Below, piece by piece: positions 1-5,403 of a stretch of 12,169 nucleotides of DNA. This DNA comes from an uncultured Dysosmobacter sp. GTDB lineage: Bacteria > Bacillota > Clostridia > Oscillospirales > Oscillospiraceae. The stretch is taken from the NCBI GenBank assembly GCA_934597465.1, contig CAKTSC010000024.1, positions 1-12,169 of the forward strand. Reading direction: 5' to 3'. The position numbers and the translations under genes were made by a program. The first letter of the stretch is position 1, and each line of letters begins with the position of its first letter. The notes under the pieces were generated by a model. The model ran no database searches and was not told the DNA's origin. It saw nothing but the letters and a program-made list of their open reading frames with translations.

Positions 1-135
1 ATCATCGCCTCCTACTGCGCGGCCTCCGTCCTCTGGAGCCGCCTCTTCCTGAAGGAGAAGCTCTCCTGGAAGCACTATGGCATGATCGGCCTCATCGTCA
101 TCGGCATCGCCCTCATGGGCATGCTGGATCTGTGA
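1..135 (+). CDS. EamA/DMT-family transporter, 3' end only
   Basis: The first 44 codons in frame 1 end at a TGA at 133-135. They read as the last part of a drug/metabolite transporter: a helix ending in a conserved L-x-L-K-E-K-L-S-W segment (residues 15-23 of the fragment), then a hydrophobic last membrane span rich in Gly, Ile and Leu and a short polar tail. The 'E-x-L-S plus final helix' layout is typical of the second EamA repeat. The rest of the gene lies left of the window, so the substrate cannot be given. It converges with the deaminase-like gene, and a shared terminator lies between them. Confidence 0.7.
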   Translation: MIASYCAASVLWSRLFLKEKLSWKHYGMIGLIVIGIALMGMLDL

Positions 136-175
136 AAAGATCCCCCGCTCCACCCGGAGCGGGGGATCCTTCTGT
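135..175. terminator. Bidirectional rho-independent terminator
   Basis: A perfect 13-bp stem (139-151 pairing with 156-168) closes on a 4-base loop. On the + strand it is followed by a T-rich stretch (CTTCTGTTT). On the - strand it is followed by TTTT from the A-run at 135-138. It sits between two convergent genes, the EamA-type gene ending at 135 and the deaminase-like gene ending at 181, and can stop both. Confidence 0.85.
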
Positions 176-180
176 TTCCT

Positions 181-702
181 TCATAGCCACCATTCCGGCG
201 TGAGTTCACCCAGTGTGGCGCCCCTTCCCGTCTCGTAGTCCATCAGGACTTCAACTTGCCCGTATGTCTCCGGCATCAGTTGCGCCATCAGCTCCCGGCA
301 GGCCCCGCAAGGCGGCATGACCTTTCCCCCGCCGTCCACGGCAAGGACACGCCGGATGGCATCCTCGCCGCAGGTCATCATGTGAAAGATGGCATTCCTC
401 TCCGCGCAAACGCCCAAGGAACAGGCCGCATCCACGCAGACACCCACATAGACCTTTCCGGACGCGGATTCCACCGCCGCCGCGACTCCGCCCGCCTCAA
501 CCACACGGGATACCTGCCGCGGCCTGATCGCCGCCGCTGTCGCCAGAAGGCAGACCGGAACGGCGCTCCGCCGCGGTGCCACCCGCGGCAGCGTCAGCGG
601 CAGCGGGAAGAGCGCCAGCTCCGTCAGCCGGTTCCACGCCGTGTGCGCTACTGCGAAGCTCCTCCCATGGCGCAAGCCCCAGAGGAGATTCCCGGCCTTC
701 AT
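181..702 (-). CDS. Cytidine deaminase-like protein, probably a chimeric ORF
   Basis: The C-terminal part (about residues 60-173 from the ATG at 702) is a cytidine/blasticidin-S deaminase-type domain. It has C-A-E (zinc ligand C99, catalytic E101) and P-C-x-x-C (ligands C132 and C135), and ends in the family-like T-P-E-W-W-L. Such enzymes deaminate cytidine or related nucleosides in the cytoplasm. The frame is open up to 894, but the part beyond 787 only reads through the end of the next gene in another frame. Possible starts are the ATG at 702 (173 aa) or a GTG at 582 (133 aa, the usual family length); neither has a strong Shine-Dalgarno site. Residues 1-59 do not look like a deaminase; they resemble the end of a CDP-alcohol phosphatidyltransferase (separate entry). 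All three zinc ligands are intact, so activity is possible, but the normal deaminase N-terminus seems short or lost. Domain call is firm; start and functionality are uncertain. Confidence 0.7.
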   Translation of the reverse strand: MKAGNLLWGLRHGRSFAVAHTAWNRLTELALFPLPLTLPRVAPRRSAVPVCLLATAAAIRPRQVSRVVEAGGVAAAVESASGKVYVGVCVDAACSLGVCAERNAIFHMMTCGEDAIRRVLAVDGGGKVMPPCGACRELMAQLMPETYGQVEVLMDYETGRGATLGELTPEWWL

Positions 703-787
703 GGCGGCGATGCCCGCCAGCCACGCCCAGAGCCACCCCGGAACCGCCAGCAGCTCCCCCAGGCGCTCCGGCGTCCGCTCCGTGATC
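526..787 (-). pseudogene. Relic of a CDP-alcohol phosphatidyltransferase C-terminus
   Basis: In the deaminase frame, the codons from 787 down to about 526 read as two hydrophobic segments around a motif of the type P-x-W-L-W-A-W ... K-x-x-N-L-L-W-G ... F-x-x-x-H-T-x-x-N-R-L-T, then L-F-x-L-P-L-T-L-P and V-C-L-L-A-T-A-A-A-I. That order (Trp-rich helix, basic loop, H-T-x-x-N-[KR]-x-T-G, last two helices) is how small clostridial CDP-alcohol phosphatidyltransferases end. The Gly after N-R-L-T is replaced by Glu. The catalytic half, with its D-G-x2-A-R-x8-G-x3-D-x3-D motif, is absent and no start codon fits, so this is read as a deletion remnant joined to the deaminase. It was recognised from memory of the family, not by a search. 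Confidence 0.55.
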
Positions 788-1477
788 TCACAGATCCTTA
801 TCCTCTTCCCTCCCTCGGGCCGTCTCCAGCCGGTAGATCCGGACGGCTTGGATATCCTCCGTCCGGAACCTCTCCCAGCCGACATAGTAATCAAACAGCG
901 CCCAGACCTCCCGCTTCCCGAAGTCCGGCAGCATGTCCTTCATCCACTCCGCCTTGCTGTCGATGCGGTAGACATGCCCGGTCTCACACTCATACTCGCA
1001 GGGCTCCCCCCGGGTCTCGGGGTTATTGCCGATGCCCTCCATCACGAGGTGGCTGGCGATCTTCCGGCGGATGCGCCCGTTCTCCAGGATCTTGAAGTAG
1101 CCCCCGGTCTCATTGCCGCAGAAGACGAAGCTCCGCACATTCTTAAATGCGCGCTGCACCCCCCGGAACAGGTCGGAGTGCCGGTGATCCGTGAAGAGAA
1201 AGCTCCCCAGCTCCGCCACCTCGAGGAGGACACAGCAGCCCTCCCGCATCCGCTGCCGGTACGCCCGGGTGTCAACGCCCCGGCAGCCGCAGGGCTCCCG
1301 GCGGCAGCGGCAGTCGTCCCCATAGGGAATTTTCAGTGTGAAGTCCTCCTCCCCCTCCCAGAGGTGGAAGAGGGGCAGAAACATGACATTGAAATCGTTT
1401 TCCATCAGCTCCCGCAGCGTATTCTCACAGGGCGGCTCCGCCCGCCTCAAAGCAAAGAGCTTTCCCAAAAGACCCAT
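788..1477 (-). CDS. Uncharacterised 229-residue protein
   Basis: I do not recognise this gene. The start at 1477 is chosen because AAGGAGG stands about 9 bases before it; the open frame continues upstream to 1585 without a better site. The protein has no signal peptide or membrane span and looks cytoplasmic. Residues 56-65 hold a tight C-x-C-x4-C-x-C cluster followed by basic residues. The second half has G-G-Y-F-K-I-L-E-N-G-R-I-R-R-K-I and, further on, G-E-P-C-E-Y-E. This 'aromatic-K-x-G-x-[IV]-x-R-K' arrangement is reminiscent of small proteins that travel with SMI1/KNR4-type immunity proteins, but that is only a resemblance. Its stop abuts the deaminase/phosphatidyltransferase chimera. A terminator (1546-1575) separates it from DUF368, so it is likely transcribed on its own. 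Confidence 0.75.
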   Translation of the reverse strand: MGLLGKLFALRRAEPPCENTLRELMENDFNVMFLPLFHLWEGEEDFTLKIPYGDDCRCRREPCGCRGVDTRAYRQRMREGCCVLLEVAELGSFLFTDHRHSDLFRGVQRAFKNVRSFVFCGNETGGYFKILENGRIRRKIASHLVMEGIGNNPETRGEPCEYECETGHVYRIDSKAEWMKDMLPDFGKREVWALFDYYVGWERFRTEDIQAVRIYRLETARGREEDKDL

Positions 1478-1505
1478 GGCGGCCCCTCCTTCCGTACTTT
1501 TCCCC

Positions 1506-1514
1506 ATTCTAGCA
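1506..1514 (-). promoter_or_regulatory. Possible extended -10 promoter for the 229-residue protein
   Basis: On the - strand the sequence TGCTAGAAT lies about 30 bases before the start codon, i.e. a TGn-type extended -10 with hexamer TAGAAT (1506-1511). No good -35 is seen at 17-18 bases. It lies just downstream of the DUF368 terminator, where a new promoter would be expected. Confidence 0.4.
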
Positions 1515-1545
1515 GAAGCTCCCCCAAAGCGCCACCCCATCCCGC

Positions 1546-1575
1546 AAAAAAGCCCGGAGGGCGGACCCTCCGGGC
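1546..1575 (-). terminator. Rho-independent terminator of the DUF368 gene
   Basis: Read on the - strand, a perfect 10-bp GC-rich stem (1566-1575 with 1552-1561) with a 4-base loop is followed directly by TTTTTT (A-run 1546-1551). It starts 6 bases after the DUF368 stop codon. Confidence 0.92.
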
Positions 1576-1581
1576 GTTCTA

Positions 1582-2427
1582 TCACGCTTCCCCATGGATC
1601 TTTCCATCCAGCCGCGCCAGGAAGAAGGCCAGCAGGAAGCCCGCCGCGCAGCAGGCGGCGGAAAGCGCCATCTCCCAGCCGCCCTGATAGGCCGTGGGAA
1701 TGATGACCAGTGTCGAGGCCAGCACCACCCCCAGGATGCCGTGGGCGGCAATGGGGTAGTGGGCCCGGAAGACCCAGCTCATCAGCCGGGCGAAGGCCAG
1801 GATGGTGAGCCCCATTCCCGGCAGGGTGGAGAGCAGCACCGGCACATCCATGGCGGCCAGGCTCGCCATCATGGGCTCGTAGAGCCCCAGGGCCATCATC
1901 ACGGAGGCCGCCGTCATCCCCGGCACCGCCACGCCGAGACCCCAGAGCATCCCACAGAAGCTATACCACCAGAAGTTGGGTGTCACCTTCACCCCCGCCA
2001 CGTGGCTGAAGTAGAAGAGCCCCAAAAACATCACGGCGAAGGCGACGGCGAAGCTCCACCCCGCCCCCGGGGTGCGCCCCTCCCGCCCGGCCTCCCGGAA
2101 GAGGGCGGGCATCGTCCCCAGAATGAGGCCGATGAAAAGCCAGGTGGTGGCCGCCTGGGAGCATACCATGGCGGCGGCGATGCCCTTGGCAAAGCCCAGG
2201 AAGCCCACGGCCCAGCCCAGGCCCAGGGGGATGGCCCAGCGCCAGTACTTGGGGATGGCGGTCTTAGGGTGGGTCAGTGTCTCCATGAAGGGCTGGTAGA
2301 CTCCGAAGACCACCGCCAGCACCCCGCCGGAGACCCCGGGCAGGATAGCTCCCGCCCCGATGAGGGCCCCGCAGAGAAGATCCCGCAGCGCCCGGATCCC
2401 CCAGTGGGGCTGACGCGCGCTCTGCAT
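1582..2427 (-). CDS. DUF368 membrane protein, probable undecaprenyl-phosphate transporter (PopT-like)
   Basis: A 281-residue polytopic membrane protein of the DUF368 family. The family shows an internal duplication, visible here as two related loops: L-P-G-V-S-G-G near residues 29-35 and V-P-G-M-T-A-A-S at 168-175, each leading into a helix and a G-[VL]-Y-[EQ]-P segment. Members of this family (PopT) have been shown to return the lipid carrier undecaprenyl phosphate across the membrane so that it can be reused in cell wall synthesis; that role is inferred here from family membership. The ATG at 2427 is preceded by GGGAGG with 7 bases between; the longer frame to 2472 has no such site. A promoter with 17-bp spacing lies at 2491-2519 and a clear terminator follows the gene, so it appears monocistronic. 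It is divergent from the XRE regulator. Confidence 0.9.
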   Translation of the reverse strand: MQSARQPHWGIRALRDLLCGALIGAGAILPGVSGGVLAVVFGVYQPFMETLTHPKTAIPKYWRWAIPLGLGWAVGFLGFAKGIAAAMVCSQAATTWLFIGLILGTMPALFREAGREGRTPGAGWSFAVAFAVMFLGLFYFSHVAGVKVTPNFWWYSFCGMLWGLGVAVPGMTAASVMMALGLYEPMMASLAAMDVPVLLSTLPGMGLTILAFARLMSWVFRAHYPIAAHGILGVVLASTLVIIPTAYQGGWEMALSAACCAAGFLLAFFLARLDGKIHGEA

Positions 2428-2446
2428 GAAGCATCCCTCCCTTCCC

Positions 2447-2464
2447 GCCGCCGGAAGCGGCGGC
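2447..2464 (-). other. Small GC hairpin in the DUF368 leader
   Basis: A perfect 7-bp stem (GCCGCCG/CGGCGGC, loop of 4) falls in the presumed 5' leader of DUF368, immediately upstream of its purine-rich ribosome-binding region. It leaves the Shine-Dalgarno sequence free, so it may protect the messenger end rather than control translation. It could equally be chance in GC-rich DNA. Confidence 0.3.
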
Positions 2465-2490
2465 CCCTTCACGGGTTTTTAACGCGGTCT

Positions 2491-2519
2491 ATCTTACCAG
2501 CTTTTTCTCCCCCATGCAA
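2491..2519 (-). promoter_or_regulatory. Sigma-A type promoter for DUF368
   Basis: On the - strand: TTGCAT (-35, 2514-2519), 17 bases, TAAGAT (-10, 2491-2496). The predicted start of transcription lies about 55-60 bases before the DUF368 ATG. Confidence 0.6.
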
Positions 2520-2682
2520 CGCGTTTCCCTTTAAGATTCCATGAACATTTTGAAAAATTCCCCCTTTTCGTTCTGTCCTTTCTCGGCGGTCGATTTCCGT
2601 TATTTTGTCCTCAAAATAGGGCAAATTCGCGTATTCCAACCGCAGGTTGGGAAAAAATCCGGGGAAATCAACCAACTTTCCA

Positions 2683-2711
2683 TTGCCAGCGGACACTTCC
2701 GCCCGTATACT
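2683..2711 (+). promoter_or_regulatory. Sigma-A type promoter for the XRE gene
   Basis: TTGCCA (-35, 2683-2688), exactly 17 bases, TATACT (-10, 2706-2711). Transcription would start near 2718, about 45 bases before the ATG at 2763. It points away from the DUF368 promoter, with about 160 bp between the two -35 boxes. That AT-richer stretch (2520-2682) has no gene and is where a regulator could bind. Confidence 0.75.
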
Positions 2712-2762
2712 GAGCCCAACGAAGCGCGGGCCGCCGCCCGCAAGAATGAAGGAGGATACCTC

Positions 2763-3548
2763 ATGGAGGAACTGCACATGGGCCCGCGGATCGCGCGGTA
2801 TCGCAAGGAATTGGGCCTCACCCAGGAGGCCCTGGCCAATCGCCTGGGCGTCACCAACCAGGCCGTCAGCAAGTGGGAGGGCGACGTCTGCTGCCCGGAC
2901 ATCCAGCTGCTGCCGGAGCTGGCGGACGCCCTGGGCCTGAGCCTGGACGCCCTCTTCGGCCGGGAGACGCCGGAGCCCCAGAAGGAAGAGAGACCGGCGG
3001 AGGAAGCAGCGGCGGAGGCCGCCCCCATCGGCATCGTAACTGAGCTGCCCTGGGCGGACGACGACTCCCTCCACGCGGTGCTCTATCAGGGGCACCGGCT
3101 GCTCCAGTCGGAGGGCATCCCGGAGCGGAGCGGTGGGGGCCTTCTCCACCTGCTGGCCGGGCAGCGGGATGCCCGACAGGTGGTTCTGCGCTTTACCGGC
3201 ACGGTTCAGGACATTTACAGCGACTTCGCCGTCCACTGTGAGGGTGATGTCGGCGGCAGCATCCAGGCCGGAGACAGCGTTCAGTGCGGCAGCGCGGGCG
3301 GCGATGTCAACGCCGGGGACAGCGTCACCTGCGGCAGCGTGGAGGGCAGCGTCCAGGCCGGGGACGGCGTCCGCTGCGGCGACGTGGGCGGCAATGTCCG
3401 GGCCGGGGACAGCGTCACCTGCGGCAATGTGGAGGGCGACGTCAGCGCCGGGGAGAGCGTCCGCTGCGGCAATGTGGCAGGCAGCGTCCGGGCCAACGAC
3501 AGCGTCCACGTCCAGGGCAGCGTAACCGGCGAGATCCGGCAGGGCTGA
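2763..3548 (+). CDS. XRE-family regulator with a cysteine-bearing beta-solenoid (bactofilin-like) tail
   Basis: A 261-residue protein. Residues 7-62 form an XRE/Cro helix-turn-helix, including L-T-Q-E-A-L-A-N-R-L-G-V and N-Q-A-V-S-K-W-E, the usual recognition-helix region. An acidic, Ala/Glu-rich linker (about 67-90) and a middle section (about 91-160) follow. From residue 165 come five good copies and one weaker copy of a 15-residue unit of type G-x-V-x-A-G-[DE]-x-V-x-C-G-x-[VA]-x. Such V-x-A-G-D/V-x-C-G strings are expected to fold as a right-handed beta-solenoid like those of bactofilins and polymer-forming proteins. No membrane segment is seen. The ATG at 2763 has AAGGAGG 7 bases upstream and sits behind a good promoter, so the longer frame to 2541 is not used. 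Probable DNA-binding regulator that multimerises through its tail; target and signal are unknown. Confidence 0.88.
   Translation: MEELHMGPRIARYRKELGLTQEALANRLGVTNQAVSKWEGDVCCPDIQLLPELADALGLSLDALFGRETPEPQKEERPAEEAAAEAAPIGIVTELPWADDDSLHAVLYQGHRLLQSEGIPERSGGGLLHLLAGQRDARQVVLRFTGTVQDIYSDFAVHCEGDVGGSIQAGDSVQCGSAGGDVNAGDSVTCGSVEGSVQAGDGVRCGDVGGNVRAGDSVTCGNVEGDVSAGESVRCGNVAGSVRANDSVHVQGSVTGEIRQG
3255..3524 (+). repeat. 45-bp coding tandem repeats (six units, last one divergent)
   Basis: Units begin at 3255, 3300, 3345, 3390, 3435 and 3480, each 45 bp or 15 codons. DNA identity is high (shared CAGGCCGGGGACAGCGTC-like core), which suggests recent unit duplication or gene conversion. Each of the first five units has a Cys codon at the same place (residues 175, 190, 205, 220, 235). 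The last unit lacks it. The array is protein coding and has no spacers, so it is not CRISPR. Confidence 0.9.
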
Positions 3549-3569
3549 ACGATCCGGCAGCGCTAAACC

Positions 3570-3599
3570 GAGGGAAGGGGCCAAACGGCCCCTTCCCTC
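3570..3599. terminator. Terminator-like hairpin after the XRE gene
   Basis: A perfect 13-bp stem (3570-3582 with 3587-3599) with loop AAAC, 21 bases after the XRE stop codon. There is no clear T-run after it, only a pyrimidine-rich TCTCCC, so it is a probable rather than certain intrinsic terminator. Confidence 0.65.
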
Positions 3600-3660
3600 T
3601 CCCGCACTCCCCATGCCCGGATATCTCTCCCGCCCCGACTAACCAAGTCCGGACATGTTT

Positions 3661-3870
3661 TCCTCCCGGACAGCCCTTGCACGGTTATACTTTCCATCCC
3701 GACGGCCCGCCCCGGGGACAGCTCTCGATGCTCCAAGCGTTGGCACATTCCTTCCCCGGACGCGCCATGCACGGGCATAGTTTCCGTCCCGATGGCCGGA
3801 TGTACGGGGGCGGTTCCCCTCCTGGCAAGCCTATTTCCGGGTGAATCTTCCGTCCGGAGGCACGGCGCAG
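3661..3870. repeat. Degenerate intergenic repeat, about 90-bp period
   Basis: The 50 bp from 3661 align without gaps to the 50 bp from 3751, about 35 of 50 bases identical, best in TGCACGG ... ATA-TTTCC-TCCCGA-GGCC. A shorter, weaker third copy ends at about 3860 (CTTCCGTCCGGAGG), roughly 65 bp after the second. Open frames run through it on both strands, but none has a ribosome site or a recognisable product. The flanks 3600-3660 and 3871-4012 hold nothing else that I can identify. Confidence 0.5.
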
Positions 3871-4012
3871 GCGGTTTTCCCACCGGTATTTTTCTACAAA
3901 ATCCATGCATCTTTTTCCAGCGGCCCTTGTGGGATGCGCCGAGGGCGGGGTCGGATCCCCGGGTTTTCCGGACGTAAACGGTTGCTTTTGGCAGCAATAT
4001 AAGCTTCGCTTA

Positions 4013-4026
4013 TTGAAAGCTTTCAA
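4013..4026. promoter_or_regulatory. 14-bp perfect palindrome, possible operator
   Basis: TTGAAAGCTTTCAA is a perfect palindrome that ends 9 bases before the -35 hexamer of the metNIQ promoter. Its position and symmetry suit a dimeric regulator binding site. No regulator can be named from sequence alone. Confidence 0.4.
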
Positions 4027-4035
4027 AATTCCCTA

Positions 4036-4064
4036 TTGACAAAGCCGGGAAATTGAATTATACT
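4036..4064 (+). promoter_or_regulatory. Strong sigma-A promoter of the T-box/metNIQ operon
   Basis: A consensus -35 TTGACA (4036-4041), exactly 17 bases, and a near-consensus -10 TATACT (4059-4064). Transcription should start near 4071, just before the T-box leader. Confidence 0.92.
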
Positions 4065-4074
4065 GCGCTCAACA

Positions 4075-4360
4075 ACTGAACAGCATGCAAAGACGAGGAA
4101 GAGAAGAGTACCTGCGGAGGTACGGCAAAGAGAGCCCGGAGGGTGAAAACGGGTACGGAGGGCCGCAGGGAACATGGTCTCGGAGTTGCGCACCGACCGC
4201 ACGGAAACGTGCATAGGCTGCGACGGGAGCGCCCGTGATCGCGCGAGAGTGTGTCTGCACTCGGAAAGGCCTGCATCGTGAGGTGCAGGTGAAGCAAGGT
4301 GGTACCGCGGAGCCAGCTCCGCCCTTGATGCTTGAGAGAAAGCGTCAGGGGCGTTTTTTT
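4075..4360 (+). ncRNA. T-box riboswitch leader, methionine type
   Basis: The diagnostic T-box sequence AGGTGGTACCGCGG is at 4297-4310. The antiterminator GCGGAG/CTCCGC with AAGG/CCTT lies around 4295-4325. The competing terminator is 4321-4333 paired with 4340-4352 (13 bp, two G-U), followed by GTTTTTTT to 4360. Stem III is CCTGCA 4270-4275 with TGCAGG 4284-4289. In Stem I, CGAG 4094-4097 pairs with CTCG 4179-4182 and CCTGCGG 4111-4117 with CCGCAGG 4163-4169. This leaves an internal loop with GAGAAGAGTA (AGTA-box side) opposite GGAACATGG. The specifier codon in that loop reads ATG (4174-4176), meaning tRNA-Met. Uncharged tRNA-Met should stabilise the antiterminator and allow transcription of metNIQ, which fits the downstream genes. 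Confidence 0.95.
4321..4360 (+). terminator. T-box regulated terminator
   Basis: A 13-bp stem (4321-4333 with 4340-4352, two G-U pairs), loop GAGAGA, then G and seven T. Its 5' arm overlaps the 3' side of the antiterminator, which makes the two folds exclusive. The metN start lies 31 bases after the T-run. Confidence 0.93.
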
Positions 4361-4391
4361 GTGCCCCGCGAAGTTTGAGAGGAGAGATTCG

Positions 4392-5402
4392 ATGAGCGAG
4401 CCCATCATTGAGATCCGGGGTCTGCGGAAGACCTTCGGCCAGGGCGAGGCCGCCGTCACCGCGCTGGACGGCATCGACCTGAGCATTGAAAAGGGAGAGA
4501 TCTACGGCATCATCGGCCTCTCCGGCGCCGGGAAAAGCACGCTGGTGCGCTGCATGAACCTGCTGGAAAAGCCCACGGAGGGCACCGTCCGGGTGGACGG
4601 GCAGGACATCACCGCCCTCTCCCCCGCCCAGCTGCGCAAGGCCCGGCAGTCCATCAGCATGATCTTTCAGGGCTTCAACCTGCTGATGCAGCGCAACGCC
4701 CTGGACAACATCTGCTTCCCGCTGGAGCTCTCCGGCACCCCCCGGAAGGAAGCCGTGGCCCGGGCCAAGGAACTCTTGAAGGTCGTTGGCCTGGAAGACC
4801 GGGAGGGCGCCTACCCCGCCCAGCTCTCCGGCGGCCAGAAGCAGCGGGTGGCCATCGCCCGGGCGCTTGCCACGAACCCCAAGGTGCTCCTCTGCGACGA
4901 GGCAACCTCCGCCCTGGATCCCACCACCACCCAGTCCATCCTGGCCCTGCTCCAGGAGCTGAACCGGACGCTTGGCGTCACGGTGGTCATCATCACCCAT
5001 GAGATGAAGGTGGTGGAGCAGATCTGCGGCCGGGTCGCCATCCTGGCGGAAAGCCACGTGGTGGAGGAGGGCAAGGTCAGCGAGGTCTTCCGCCATCCCA
5101 AGACCGCCGCCGCCCGAAAGCTGCTTATGCCCGGCAGCGAGACCGCCCGGAAATCCCTCGTCCATGGCCGGGCCTACCGCATCACCTTCGACGGTTCCAC
5201 CGCCGGGCAGCCTGTCGTCTCCGGCATGGTGCTCTCCTGCGGGGAACCGGTGAATATCCTCTTTGCCGACATGAAGAACATCGACGGCAAGACCTACGGC
5301 CAGATGCTGCTGCAGCTCCCGGAGAACGAGGGCGCGGCGGCCCGGATGCTGGCATACCTGGAGAGCCAGCACATTACCTACACGGAAGAGGAGGTGAAAT
5401 AA
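4392..5402 (+). CDS. metN: Methionine ABC importer, ATP-binding protein MetN
   Basis: A 336-residue ATPase that drives import of methionine together with MetI and MetQ at the inner face of the membrane. Seen in order: Walker A G-L-S-G-A-G-K-S-T at 42-50, Q-loop Q93, ABC signature L-S-G-G-Q at 145-149, Walker B L-L-C-D-E-A-T-S-A-L-D at 166-176, and switch His203. After about residue 260 comes a C-terminal NIL-type domain. In this family that domain binds methionine and shuts the transporter down when the cell is replete. The length is normal for MetN. The ATG at 4392 has GGAGAG 5 bases upstream and follows the T-box terminator directly, so the gene is controlled by tRNA-Met charging. Its TAA ends one base before the metI ATG. 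Confidence 0.96.
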   Translation: MSEPIIEIRGLRKTFGQGEAAVTALDGIDLSIEKGEIYGIIGLSGAGKSTLVRCMNLLEKPTEGTVRVDGQDITALSPAQLRKARQSISMIFQGFNLLMQRNALDNICFPLELSGTPRKEAVARAKELLKVVGLEDREGAYPAQLSGGQKQRVAIARALATNPKVLLCDEATSALDPTTTQSILALLQELNRTLGVTVVIITHEMKVVEQICGRVAILAESHVVEEGKVSEVFRHPKTAAARKLLMPGSETARKSLVHGRAYRITFDGSTAGQPVVSGMVLSCGEPVNILFADMKNIDGKTYGQMLLQLPENEGAAARMLAYLESQHITYTEEEVK

Positions 5403-5403
5403 G

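Noticed and set aside
703..894. Longer start for the deaminase-like ORF at 894
   Set aside because: That part is only another-frame reading of the end of the 229-residue gene and would overlap it by more than 100 bp, with no ribosome site.
641..1687. A 348-codon + strand frame opposite the 229-residue gene
   Set aside because: It has no ribosome site, a Pro/Leu/Ala-rich shadow composition, and runs through the DUF368 terminator.
3255..3524. Possible CRISPR array
   Set aside because: The 45-bp units are contiguous with no spacers and stay in one reading frame of the XRE protein.
3563..4026. Open frames of 113-144 codons on the - strand in the spacer before metNIQ
   Set aside because: No ribosome site, promoter or recognisable product; the peptide similarity between segments follows from the DNA repeat.
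4075..4360. S-box (SAM) riboswitch, as is common before methionine genes
   Set aside because: The T-box core sequence, antiterminator, terminator and specifier loop are all present; no S-box core is seen.
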